Source: Albifimbria verrucaria (Eukaryota; Ascomycota; Sordariomycetes; Hypocreales; Stachybotryaceae). Taken from it: DNA of 64,000 nt. The stretch is from contig JAHREC010000030.1 in NCBI GenBank assembly GCA_020081605.1, forward strand, positions 248,001 through 312,000, in the 5' to 3' direction. The position numbers and the translations under genes were made by a program. Every line of letters begins with the position of its first letter. Position 1 is the stretch's first letter. Shown here piece by piece: positions 23,731 through 33,920 of the stretch. Under the pieces are notes generated by a model. That model was not told the origin of the DNA. It saw only the letters and a list, made by a program, of their open reading frames with translations, and ran no database searches.

Positions 23731-24520
23731 ATGGCGTCCCTCCCGCCCAACGTCCACGTCTCCCAACATCCCTGTCTCCGCGCCAAGCTCAGCCAGCTGC
23801 GCTCCAAGTCAACCAACTCCAAGGAGGTCAAGGACCTGATCCATGAGATTTCTCTGATCCTCTCCGTTGAGGCGTTGGCCAAGTTCACCACGGCGGTGGA
23901 TGGCCACCAGGTAAGCATCTCCGTGAAGCCCGTGGGGCCTCACTAACATCCGGCTCAGGACCAAACTCCGCTTGGGTATGAATACACCACTACAGATGTT
24001 CAACCCGGTACCATGTGTATCGTGCCCATTCTAAGATCCGGTTTGGGAATGGTCGAAGGTATGTAAGCCGTAGCCTTTTCTCCCAGCTTGCTGATCTGTC
24101 TCAGGTGTGCAAACTGTCCTTCCCAAGGGCATCCCAGTTCACCATCTTGGCATCTATCGTGAACCCTCCACTCTTGACCCAGTCGAGTACTACAACAACC
24201 TTCCTCACAGCATTCCCACCCAAGGCGCCGCTTCTGCCGACAACAACCCCAGCAGCCTTGCCATTGTGGTTGACCCCGTCATTGCCACCGGTGGTACTTG
24301 CGTCGCTGCCATCCAGACGCTTCGCGAGTGGGGTGCCAAGAAGATCCTCATCATGGCCGTCGTTGGTGCCGAGGACGGTGTGACGCAAGTTGCCCAGGAG
24401 TGGCCCGAAGGAACGGAACTTTGGATTGCTGGAATCGACAAGGAACTGACACCAGAGGGCATGCTGAAGCCTGGACTGGGAGATGTTGGTGACAGACTCT
24501 TCCTGACTATTGGTAAGTAG
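23731..24520 (+). CDS. fur1: Uracil phosphoribosyltransferase
   Basis: Pyrimidine salvage enzyme converting uracil and PRPP to UMP in the cytosol. Exons are 23731-23910, 23959-24058 and 24105-24520, in frame without any correction. The sequence begins NVHVSQHPCLRAKLSQLRS, the usual UPRT N-terminus. It continues with GYEYTTTDV, IVPILRSGLGMVEG, LGIYREPSTLDPVEYYNNLP, the PRPP-binding loop VVDPVIATGGT, and the uracil-binding end WIAGIDKELTPEGMLKPGLG with GDVGDRLF. Length 231 residues, normal for fungi. It is convergent with DNA ligase IV, with only 190 bp between stop codons. Confidence 0.95.
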
Positions 24521-24600
24521 CGAAGCATTGAATGATGGTAACTCTTTATATAAGATTTCACTACAGATAAGACTCATGAGCATCATGTCTATACGTGCGC

Positions 24601-24766
24601 TAATAGAATTATACCCACTCCAACCTACTATCATGTCATGTACTATTCCTCGTCAAGCAACGTCTTTCACTTCAGCTATCCGGTAATAGAATTACACCCA
24701 CTCCCACCATCATATCATGTACTGTTCCTCATCAAGCAACGTCTTTTCCTCCAGCTATCCGCGATC
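24601..24766. repeat. Tandem duplication at the 3' end of the ligase gene
   Basis: Two direct copies of about 83 bp (24601-24683 and 24684-24766) share taatagaatta(t/c)acccact, catgtact(a/g)ttcctc, tcaagcaacgtctt and cagctatccg. The right copy contains the last about 15 codons of DNA ligase IV; the left copy lies beyond its stop codon and has the matching Trp codon changed to a stop. The copies differ at roughly one base in eight. Confidence 0.8.
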
Positions 24767-27730
24767 CATTTCCCACTCACAACTCTAGGCATCTTACGTC
24801 TTGAGCTGAGCTTCTTTCGTATCTTCTCCGCCGCCTCGCTCGTCTCTATTGGGTCCTCGCCAACAACCACAATATGGGTCAGAGAGGCATCATCCAAGTC
24901 TTCCACGCAGCTGCCCCGGCGTATTTCACGTAGTGGGCCAGTTTCAAAACATTAAGCTGGTCATCTTCAACGGGGCAGTGAAAGTATACTTTGCAGCGCT
25001 GGAACATAAAACCACGTAACACAGACAGTCCGTGGCCGTGCTCCTCCAGCTGCTCAAGGAATAGACCCTTATCAAAAGGCGCGCCATCTTCAATCTTCGG
25101 TATGTCTGCAAGAATTTCGCGTAGCTCGTCGATGGAGGTACTTCTGGCATAGCTATCACCGTACATATCGGTATTTTGCCTGGCCACTATCTTCAAGGCT
25201 TCAGTAGCGTGCAGGAGATGGCTTTCTTCATAAGGAAGCAGGAAATCTCCAATCTCCTGATCCAAGCAATCTTTTATCCATCTAGGGCGGATAATGTCAA
25301 CATCACCGCCTTTGATCAAACTCGCAACCTTGACCACATTCTTATCGGCTATGAGAATCATGTTTGACCCCGGTGTTGCCCGCTGCGAGATGCTGCCACC
25401 GTTCTCTTTAACTAGTGTCTCGAGCTGTGTCTTTGTCTTTTGAACGGCTTCAGAGACTCGGATAGAATGCAAAATTCGAGGCCTTCAAACAACTGCGTCT
25501 TGTCTCCTTTAAAGCCCACCGGCGCGGCGTCTTCGCCAGCGATCACGAGCTCTTTCTTCAAACGCTTCGGATTTCGTCGCTTTCTGTCCTCCATTGTCAT
25601 TGCCTTCTCTTTAGCTTCCTCGTCAACCCGCTTCTTCAATTCTTGAAACTCTTCTATTGATAGCGCAGTATCCCATGACCGGTCAAGTCGAAGGCTTCGG
25701 AATCGTGGAAACCGCAGCGTAAATCCAAGTGCAAATGAATCCGAGGGACCAACGCTTGCCGCCTTGACTGATACCACAATGGAATCTTTCGGACGAATCC
25801 ACATATCCGGTCTTTCTAGCTGCTTTGTTTCACCGCCCGCGAGCTCAATGTACTCTGAAGGCGGATTCTTCGCATCCCATTCAATCCACTTACCCTCGGT
25901 GCGGTGTTTGATCTCGGCGTAGTCCTCTCCACGGAAGCCTCCACCAACTTTGAAGAAGCTAAAGCACTTTTCAGGATTCGCACCAGCCTGAATATGGTTC
26001 TGAGTGACACGAAGACCACACAAGTAACTGGACAGAATACCGCCTCGTCGACCGGAGCCATAGTAACCACCAATAATGACACAGTCAAGTGACTCGCCGA
26101 ACTCAGACATGTATTCGGGTTTTACCTTGAGCCAGTCATCGTTTCTGCTATTCAAGCGGTATGAAGAGCGAGGGTTCTTCAGTACGAGACCTTCGGATGC
26201 GTTTGCCACGACGTCACGAAGCATTGGCTCAATGGCGTCAGCCGTTGTTGCGCTGGTGTAGCTGTGAATCTCCAGGCGCCTGTGCACCGGCTTAATGGCT
26301 TTCTCCAAGGCTCGGCGGCGATCGCGCAGAGTATACTGCGTTAATTGTTTGTTGTTAAGATATAGAATGTCGAAGATGCGGAACAGGGGCGATGTCCAGC
26401 TGCGTCAGAGGTCGACCTGTTTTGTTGCTCAGAGAGTGCGGCGGTCTTAAGAGTGCCAAAGGGACAATCTTGTCGACACCCATATCCCAGGTAATCATTT
26501 CTCCGTCTAGGATGATATTACGAACGCCCTTTGCAAAGGCATTCTTGAGATGGCGAGTCAGCGCAGAATTGCTATCCTGCAACCCATCACCGTAAAGATA
26601 TGTATAATCCTTGGCCTTTCTTGACCAAAAGCAGAATCGGAATCCGCCTGGGTGCTCCTTGTCCTCCATCATATGCATCTGCATACGCTCACCATCGAGT
26701 TTTTCCTCGATCCAGAACTCGGGGTCGTCCTCTGCTGGCCGCAACAGTTCGATCATCTTTTGAAAAGACGCGGGCATTTGGAATTGCGCTAGCTGGGGCT
26801 GGAAGCACTGCATCAGCGAGATACCGGCATCTTCTTGCTCAAGCCTCTCATGCGGGTCATACAACTCCCAACACACACGCCGCAAGCTCGAGGACACACT
26901 GAAGAGCGCTTCGGCATCGGGATGCCATAGGTCTAGGAATGTCTTCTCAGTAGCGCCGACTTTCATCTGCTTGAGAATGATACGGATCAGCCACATCATT
27001 TCTTCAGCATTCATGCGATTGTAGAATAGCTCAAAGATGTGGAGATTCTCAGCCTCGCCAACCGACGCGGCAAGCTTATCGAGCTGCTCATTTACCTCGG
27101 CGAGAGTCATATCACCGACATTCGTCCTCATTGGTCGTTTTGAGATGACTTCGTAGCATCTCCCAGCAAAGTCGCCAGCCAACCGTGATGCAGGTGTCTG
27201 TCCAGGCAGCTTCCAGTGCAAGAGGTTGTAGCCATCTTCTGAGTTCTTGTCAATCTTCATAAGCTTCACCAAAAGCTTTCCAATAGCGTTCTCTTTCAGG
27301 CCGTAGACTCCTCGGTCGCGGTCCTTGTCAGGCAAGATCAATCTCAGCGCTGGGTAGAAGTCATTGCCGACCTCCTTGCGCCACCTGGCGATGAATCTCT
27401 CGATGATGTGGCGCCGCTGCTCCTGGGGCGAGAGTTTGCTGGCCCCGTGCGGCCCCTTCTTCCGAGCTGGTCCGCCTGAGGGCTGTTTTTTGTTCTCATT
27501 AAGAGGATTGAACAGCTCTCTAAACAGGTCAGAGAAGAGAAGCGTCTTCGAATGGTTCCTCGGGCGGTTTGGGTATCTGAACTTATTAACATAATTCAAT
27601 CGCCTAGAGTAGAAGCTCACTTTTCATCCAACTCTTCCTTTGTCATTCCAGTTACTTCATACTGAATGTGGTCCTCTAGCGCTGCCTCGTCGCCTTGAGA
27701 CTTACTCTCGCCTCTTTGGGTCCGGCTCAT
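24710..27730 (-). CDS. lig4: DNA ligase IV (several frameshifts)
   Basis: ATP-dependent ligase of non-homologous end joining, working with the Xrcc4/Lif1 partner. The ATG is at 27730 (MSRTQRGESKS), with one 44-bp intron (27577-27620) before YPNRPRNHSKTLLF. The DNA-binding domain follows, then the nucleotidyl-transfer lysine motif EEKLDGERMQMH, FCFWSRKAKDYTYLYG, ILDGEM, EGLVLKNPRSSY and WLKVKPEY. Two BRCT repeats close the protein: LEFCIL...GGSIS...IIRPRWIKDC, and VYFHCPVED...VEDLDDASLTHIVV...WIADSW. Bases are missing near 26458-26463, 26386-26389, 25438-25441, 24914-24917 and 24743-24746, all homopolymers. Restored length is about 994 residues, as expected. The end is inside a tandem duplication. 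Convergent with UPRT. Confidence 0.93.
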
Positions 27731-28256
27731 GGTGAATAACAATTGAAAGGTAAACAAGGGTGAGATACTGTAGCTGGCCCCAGACAATATTGGTTGAGGC
27801 ACTCTCTCGCCTAATTCATCGACACATGATAAATTGAAACGAATTGAACCCGAGAGTATTAGGAGAGATGCTGTTTTGTTTACGATGTAAATAAAGCAGT
27901 GCACGTACAACGTGAACTGCATTCAGTGCCAAGCTGCTGCCTGTCAGCTTCCATGTCGCATTACATAAGCGGAGCTCGAGGGGTCCTTTTACGTTGTTGA
28001 CACGCTCCTCATCCTCACCAAGACCACCATTCACTGACAACAATGGCACAAAAGTCCACAACGGCGTGTTCGTGGGCGCAATCGCTCAGGAGAGTCGATG
28101 CACCCTCTTGACGAAACAGATCAGCAGCAACGTGTACCAGGAGTTTATTCATCCAACCATATATGGGCGTTGGGCTTGCGACCAGGCATTGACCACTTGT
28201 CAACCAACCTCCTCCCCTCACAGAGGCAAAAGGCAAAAAGGAAAGGCGCGAATGTT
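27731..28256. other. Intergenic, no gene seen
   Basis: Upstream region of DNA ligase IV and spacer to the tRNA cluster. Open frames crossing it belong to neither neighbour and show no domain. Confidence 0.45.
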
Positions 28257-28328
28257 CTCCGATACTGGGAATCGAACCCAGGGCTGCTCGGTGAGAGCGA
28301 GCGATGTTAGCCACTACACCATATCGGA
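28257..28328 (-). tRNA. tRNA-Glu (CTC), copy 1
   Basis: 72-nt cloverleaf on the minus strand. Acceptor TCCGATA pairs TATCGGA with discriminator G. The D arm is GGTGTAGTGGCTAACATC, anticodon stem GCTCG/CGAGC with loop CTCTCAC (anticodon CTC), and T arm CTGGG-TTCGATT-CCCAG. No intron. Confidence 0.95.
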
Positions 28329-28434
28329 TGTACGCTTCTGATTGGACGCTGGTGAGTCGTCGCAACTCAAGAGCTCTGCTCCGCGTGTTGTTGCAAAAAC
28401 ACGGGCACTACAAGCAAACGGCAAAAGAAAGCAT

Positions 28435-28506
28435 CTCCGATACTGGGAATCGAACCCAGGGCTGCTCGGTGAGAGCGAGCGATGTTAGCCACTACACCAT
28501 ATCGGA
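28435..28506 (-). tRNA. tRNA-Glu (CTC), copy 2
   Basis: Identical over all 72 nt to copy 1, 178 bp away in the same orientation. Its flank (gtgcttctgattgg) is also shared with copy 1, so the repeated unit is larger than the tRNA. Confidence 0.95.
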
Positions 28507-28609
28507 TGTGTGCTTCTGATTGGTTCACTGAGAATCGTTGAGGCTCAAGAGCGCTGCTCTCCATGGTGTGACAAAAATCTGGATGTCGTGGATGGCAAAA
28601 AGAGATGTT

Positions 28610-28681
28610 CTCCGGTACTGGGAATCGAACCCAGGGCTGCTCGGTGAGAGCGAGCGATGTTAGCCACTACACCATACCGGA
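28610..28681 (-). tRNA. tRNA-Glu (CTC), copy 3
   Basis: Same as copies 1 and 2 except in the acceptor stem, TCCGGTA/TACCGGA instead of TCCGATA/TATCGGA. The A-U pair became G-C by two matching changes, so the helix is intact. Located 175 bp from copy 2. Confidence 0.95.
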
Positions 28682-29416
28682 TGTGCTGATGTGATGTGAT
28701 GCTCGAGAATTGTCTTAACATCCTGTGCAGTGTACGCAGCCATGCCAGGCATCTTCATCGTTCACTTGTGTGATGTTCCTCGTAGACTTGGGTGTCATTA
28801 TTAGCCTGTTTTCTCCTTGCATGAACCTGCAGAACAACATGCATGGGTGCATGCAGTCAGGGTCATGGTAGGAGCCCCACCAGACTCGGTGGAATGCGGA
28901 CCAATATATCGTCGAGGCTGTTGCTAATAAACAAGCCTCCAGGAGCAGCAGCGTAAGGATGTATGGATTGAACTACATGCGGAGCTTCAAGAATATCCAG
29001 CTCGCCTGCTGCATGTGATTCAACTTCTTGTCTACGCTAAGGCGGTTCTTCGATAAGCGAAGTGGATGAGGCTCAATGCAGGAACCAACGTCCCTTGTTA
29101 GACGCTGGTTCTGTATAAACAGATGGCGACTGCCGGACCATCAGAGTGCAATGGGCTTGCATCATTCATGCCTCATCACGACCAAGCGACTCGCTCCTAC
29201 TTCGGTTGATGCTGCGTCTTCCGCTACCAGTCTTGGCTCCTCACCTAGCCAGAGGTTTTCGCTGCTTCATCATCACGTCCAACTGAGTTTCTGTCTCTGG
29301 ATCACTCGGGTACAATCATTAAAATCACCGTCACAAGCTACGCTCACCTCAACGGAAGGCCAGGCCTTTCATCTGCATAGCTTAATTCATCCCCACAGCC
29401 CATACATATACTCGTC
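28682..29416. other. Intergenic, no gene seen
   Basis: Spacer between the tRNA cluster and the amidoligase-like gene. A short inverted motif catgcatgggtgcatgcag sits near 28839-28857. No coding evidence. Confidence 0.4.
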
Positions 29417-30758
29417 ATGTTACATCGTTCTTTCTACCGCAACTCCAACTGGCCTGACATGACCCTCGCCGACCTCGCTGACGGGCGTGAGGCCTCCAGC
29501 TGCCCATTCTTTTCTTTTGAGCTTGAGTTCTTGGTTGCCCACAGAAAGGCTGGCGGCAGGGACGGCGAGGCTTCGGCCAAGGGAACTGGTGAGACCGGCA
29601 CCGGTGACGACGACGCCCGAGTTCCCTGGACTTGTCCGCCCAACGCTGAGAATCCGGTTCAAGCATGCGTCGAGGCGTGTGCACAAGTCTTCCGCAAATA
29701 CGACGAGCCAGTGGCAGTGCGATACGACGCGGCCTATGGCCGGGGTGTTGTGAAGCGCTACCTTCCGGAAACCTCAGATGGTTCTCTGCAACTTAGCCAA
29801 TGGTTGTTGGAGCCATCGCCAACCACTGTTGCGGAAGACGGCTCTCCGACCGAATACAACTGGGTTGGCGTTCGGCTACGAACCCCTCCTCCGATATTCG
29901 AGCCTAAACGACATATTTTCAAAGCACAGGTGGTATCCCAAGGCACTGCAAAACCACGTCAGGCTTCATGTCAATTCAACTTGCAAATTCAACGTCCAAG
30001 TTCGTCTTGGCACTCGTCGCATGGATCGCACCTTTGCCAAGAAAGTTGCAACATTGGTCTTATTACTGGAACCAAATCTGCTGCGACTGCTTTCTCCAGA
30101 CTCGGAGCATTCTGGACGTGGAATTCCCTTTTGACGTGGTGTATCGCAAGGTGGCGCCGTTCCCTAGTTTGAAAGAAACACGCCCGCAAGACCCAAAGGT
30201 GGCTGCTAATATGGACAAACATATCCCGAAGCTGACGAACCCAAAACTTCAGCAGATGCTGCACGCTGTCTAGGCGAAGCCCAGCCTACGTGAACTTGAG
30301 AAGTTTCTGCAGCAACCAGATGGTGAGGACGCTGCCTTTGCTCTTCACCTCACCAAGGCATATCCTGAACCCCTACTTTTGACTTCCGTTATGCCCTCTG
30401 GCATCCCTACGGAAGGTGGGATGTCACCTATTACTGGTGTCATCTCGCAATGAAGATTCTTTGTGAGGCAGATCTTGAAACTGCCGAGTTCAAGATCCTC
30501 GTAGAGAGGCTTGACGTACTCGTTACGGGGTTTTCAGTGGGGGTCCCGGAGAGCTCCCAGTGGAAGATTTTGCTTGACGCAATTGGTCTTGATGAGACAT
30601 GGAGTGATTATTGGGAGCCAACTGTGGCTGAGTACAAGCCGGATGGAAAACTGAGTCGGAAGGCGTTGGACAACCAAGGCATTCTCCTGTCAGGTGCAGA
30701 TTTCAGATTCCCGCAGAGGCTCAAAATTCTCAAAAACGTCAGAATCCCCAAAACCTGA
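29417..30758 (+). pseudogene. Amidoligase-like gene, decayed
   Basis: Resembles fungal Amidoligase_2 (PF12224-type) proteins, which have an ATP-grasp/GCS-like fold; cellular role unknown. It begins MLHRSFYRNSNWP. Recognisable blocks are FSFELEFLV, CVEACAQVF, YNWVGVRLRTPPPIFEP, YPKALQNHVRLHVNSTC, KKVATLVLLLEPNLLRLLSP, FDFRYALWHPYGRWDVTYYW and WSDYWEPTVAEYKPDGK. The frame must change several times: near 29890-29920, near 30120-30135, and at the C run 30370-30373. An in-frame TAG at 30271-30273 sits between LQQMLHAV and AKPSLRELEKF in the same frame. Where relatives have HVHVG after the Cys, this copy reads FNVQVRLG, so both His are gone. The stop and lost His cannot be explained by homopolymer errors, which favours a true pseudogene. 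The family call is from motif memory and is moderately certain. Confidence 0.55.
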
Positions 30759-31097
30759 GTAGCTGCGAGTAGCTACGCATATCACTCACGTCAGCTGGAT
30801 ATCTCGAGACGGCCATCAATGCGAGGGTCTGCTGGTGTGCCAAATTTGGAAGCGAGAGGCGGTACATCAAGTTTTTAAGCGAAGACAAAATTGTATCAAC
30901 TATATGATACGGGTAGCGTAGCATAATCATCATTCATAACTTGACATCTCGTGTCTCTCTAATGTGTCCAACAAAGTCTTCTGCCTGATCAATCCAATCC
31001 TTTGCCTACAAGATCGAGCCTTGTTATATATGGCGGCCTACTTTGGCAACGTCTAATGTGCAAATATCTCCGATGCTACACTGCATCCCAACGCCAC
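30759..31097. other. Intergenic, no gene seen
   Basis: Short spacer between the amidoligase remnant and the 3' end of the CorA gene. No supported feature. Confidence 0.4.
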
Positions 31098-32935
31098 CTA
31101 CGTTGCTGACATGAAATATCTATCGAAGCTTGAGCCCCTCCGGGTTCTTCTCTTCCGCCTAGCCAGCATAATGTCCTTTCGTTGGCCAATGCGTACGAAC
31201 CATGACCAGATAACGTCACGCATGAGGATGAGAATCGTCGCAACGGCGGTTGGGACGGCGCACGCCCAGCTGTCAGAGGTTAGCCAGCCATGAAATATCT
31301 CATTTTGCAACGGCAAACTTACAAGTACCAAATGCCCTTTTAATCTCTGGAAAGTCCTCGAAGTTCTGACCGAAGAAACCAGTGATGAACGTCATGGGCA
31401 GGAAAATAATGGTCACAACGGTCAGCTGCTTAAGCGACTCGTTCTGGGTTGCGGAAATGGTGTTGAAAATGAGGTCGATCAAGTTGTCGGACGACTGCTT
31501 CAGCTGCTGCAGCGCCTCGGTGATGATGATGCAGTGATCGAGCACGTCGCCCAGGTAGGTAGTCGTCATGGGCGTGACGATGACTCCGCTGGCGGGGTTG
31601 TTTAATTCCTTGGTTGCTTGCTCTTGGCTGAGGGTGGTTTTGTGATCACGCAGGACGTTGACGAGATTGTCGATGGGGTTGAGGAAGCTGAGCATTTTGT
31701 TTATTTCGCTCATGCAGATGTACAGTCTCCTGCTCTGGCTAATGTCTGGCGATGTCAAGACATCAAGCTCGATATCACCGATAATATCTGTATATACAGC
31801 GGTGAGTGGTATGGCAAGATCGATGATAGCATCGATGATGGCTTGGACGAGTAATGATCCGTCGTATGACTCCCGAAGAATGGTTCCATGGTCGCTCAAG
31901 CGGTTGAGGATAGGTCTTTCGATGTCCCCAGCGGAGGATTCAAAGAAAGAAATAACAGTGTTGTCGGAAGTCAGGAAGATTGATACCTGCTCCGCAGCCA
32001 CTGCCATGTGATATGGCACGAGCGAGGAATGCTGCTCCATAAACTCAGTACGCACCTCGTTCGCAGAGGCATGGTATCGCTGCAAGGTCGTCGTTATTGC
32101 CGTCTGCTGTAGGTTGAGCTCCTTGGCCAGATGCGCACTGCTTCCGCTGGACTCGTCCCTCTGGTTGGGAATCCTGCCGTCCTTGCGGTTTCGCCACCAT
32201 CTTTTGAAGGGCCTTTAACCGTGGATTTGGAGATGATGCTTTGTGAGTCAGAGTCACTGTCGGAATCATCATCTACGAGGTGAACCAGCTTCTGGAGCGT
32301 GAGGATTATGAACGCGTGGTTCGAGTACCTTAAGAGGTCAGTCTTGTCAAGGGTAAAAAGGCAGATGCTACCTACCACTCGGCTTTGGTTCTGTTTCGTG
32401 TGTTCATTATATCCTCCAGGGCTAGCCTATGCAGCCCTTTTGGCGCCAATGGCCTGTATGACATCCCAGCTCAGCCCATTGACGTTGATCCAGCGGCACT
32501 TGGCCCATTTCTCCTGCGGTTGGTTGAGGTAGGCAATGAAGGTGTCGTTTGTAAAGTGGCGCTTCCTCATCTGGCCCAGGGAAAAGTCGACTACGGTGAT
32601 CTCGCAGGGGCGCTCAGCGTGGGCATGGAGGCATGGCCACCGTCTGGAAGCGTAGGGTTGAAACCGGGCTCGGAACCAGGTTGCCACCCTGGACGCGCGC
32701 TGTAGATTTCATACTCTTCAAAGTCGTCGATGGTCTTGAAGGTCGCGGCGCGCGTGGGCCGTCGCTTGAGGTTTGGGGAGGTGGCAGCTTCGGGGTCGCC
32801 TTGAGAGAAGTTTTGTCGGCTCGAGTCGAGGTTCGAGGTATCGACAGTCAAGTCGTAATGGACCCGACGGTTGCTGTTTGTGTTGGAGGATGGTTGTTCG
32901 GCGCCAGAGGCACCTGATGCTGCGTCGTTGGACAT
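31098..32935 (-). CDS. CorA-family divalent cation transporter (frameshifts)
   Basis: Inner pore protein for Mg2+ or related cations. The start at 32935 reads MSNDAASGASGAEQ. A disordered N-terminus is followed by the CorA cytosolic domain (CEITVVDFSLGQMRKRHF, WAKCRWINVNGLSWDVIQAIG, LEDIMNTRNRTKAEWY). A DSDSDSDS acidic loop comes next, then the long helix (LPYH-like block, PIDNLVNVLRDHKTTLS, TYLGDVLDHCIIITEAL). The first membrane segment ends TFITGFFGQNFEDFPEI, so the pore motif is GQN instead of the usual GMN. After an intron (31270-31322) comes the second segment (ACAVPTAVATILILMRDVIW) and a basic tail. Frameshifts lie near 32607-32610 and 32436-32442, with one or more in the acidic loop (32160-32220) and one probable at the last acceptor. 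Fold is clear; ion is inferred. Confidence 0.82.
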
Positions 32936-33920
32936 GGCAGGTCTATTGAACGCGTGTCACAGAGGACACGACTAGCAATTGTTAGTCTGTCGGTAGACTC
33001 AAGGCATTTGCGGAGAAAAGGATAGCATTGAAGGAGAAGAAAAAGATCACCATGGATCGTACCAGTAAAGAGACGCAGGGTTGTTTCAGCATGGGCCAGT
33101 CAATCTGACATTTCACAGCGAAGAACTAATGCAGGGAGCCAGGAGGGCCGATGCCGAAATGAGGTGCCTGAAGCGCGCCGGGCAGGGCGGCTGCGCGAGG
33201 ATGGCACGAGGAGAGAGTGATATCATGAGCCGCGACAAACATGGCCATGAGCAGATGCATCATCAAGAATAAAGGTGGTGCTAGAGCCGTAGAAGCCGTG
33301 CACTAAAGGCTTAAGTGATGCCAAGACTCTGACGCTGCGTCTGTTTGTGGAGACTTTTTTTCCTGCCTTGTCCGTCTCTTTTGGGCCTTTGGGCTTTTGT
33401 TAGGGAGCAACAGCCGCTAACCGACCCTGGTCCCAACCAGCCAGCCCAATTGGTCTGCGGCCGTTGGCATGAGGCATCAACTTCAACACAGCCCGGCAAA
33501 GCCCCTGATTAAGCACTTCACTTTTACTAAACATATCTAACATCACTCCATTAGGTGCTAATTTGAGCTCGTCAGATAAGGAGCCACCAAGTCTTTGAGT
33601 TACACTAAAGAACAACATGCATCTGAGTGTCTCCTTTGCCCCTGAATATATCGACCAATCTGCGTCCACGACATTATGTTGCTACACACAGCCAGTTCCG
33701 ACCAGGCCAATGTAATCACTTTAAAGAGACTCTCACAAGCCACCGCATTATCTTAACTTGAAATCATTCGTTATTAATGGATATATCATAAAAGTCATGT
33801 TTTCAGTCCCTCCTGGGGAAGCCTCAAACAGTGGGCATGCTGAAAGAAACGGACGTTAAGAAACCAGTTGCCGAAGACCCAGCAGCAACCATCGGTCAGT
33901 CCACATCACATCCTGTCATC
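32936..33920. other. Intergenic, no gene seen
   Basis: Upstream region of the CorA gene and 3' flank of the trefoil gene. No coding frame with family features. Confidence 0.45.

Noticed and set aside
28257..28681. Regular repeats with spacers, at first sight CRISPR-like
   Set aside because: The repeated 72-nt unit folds as tRNA-Glu; the spacers are also partly repeated; the organism is a eukaryote.
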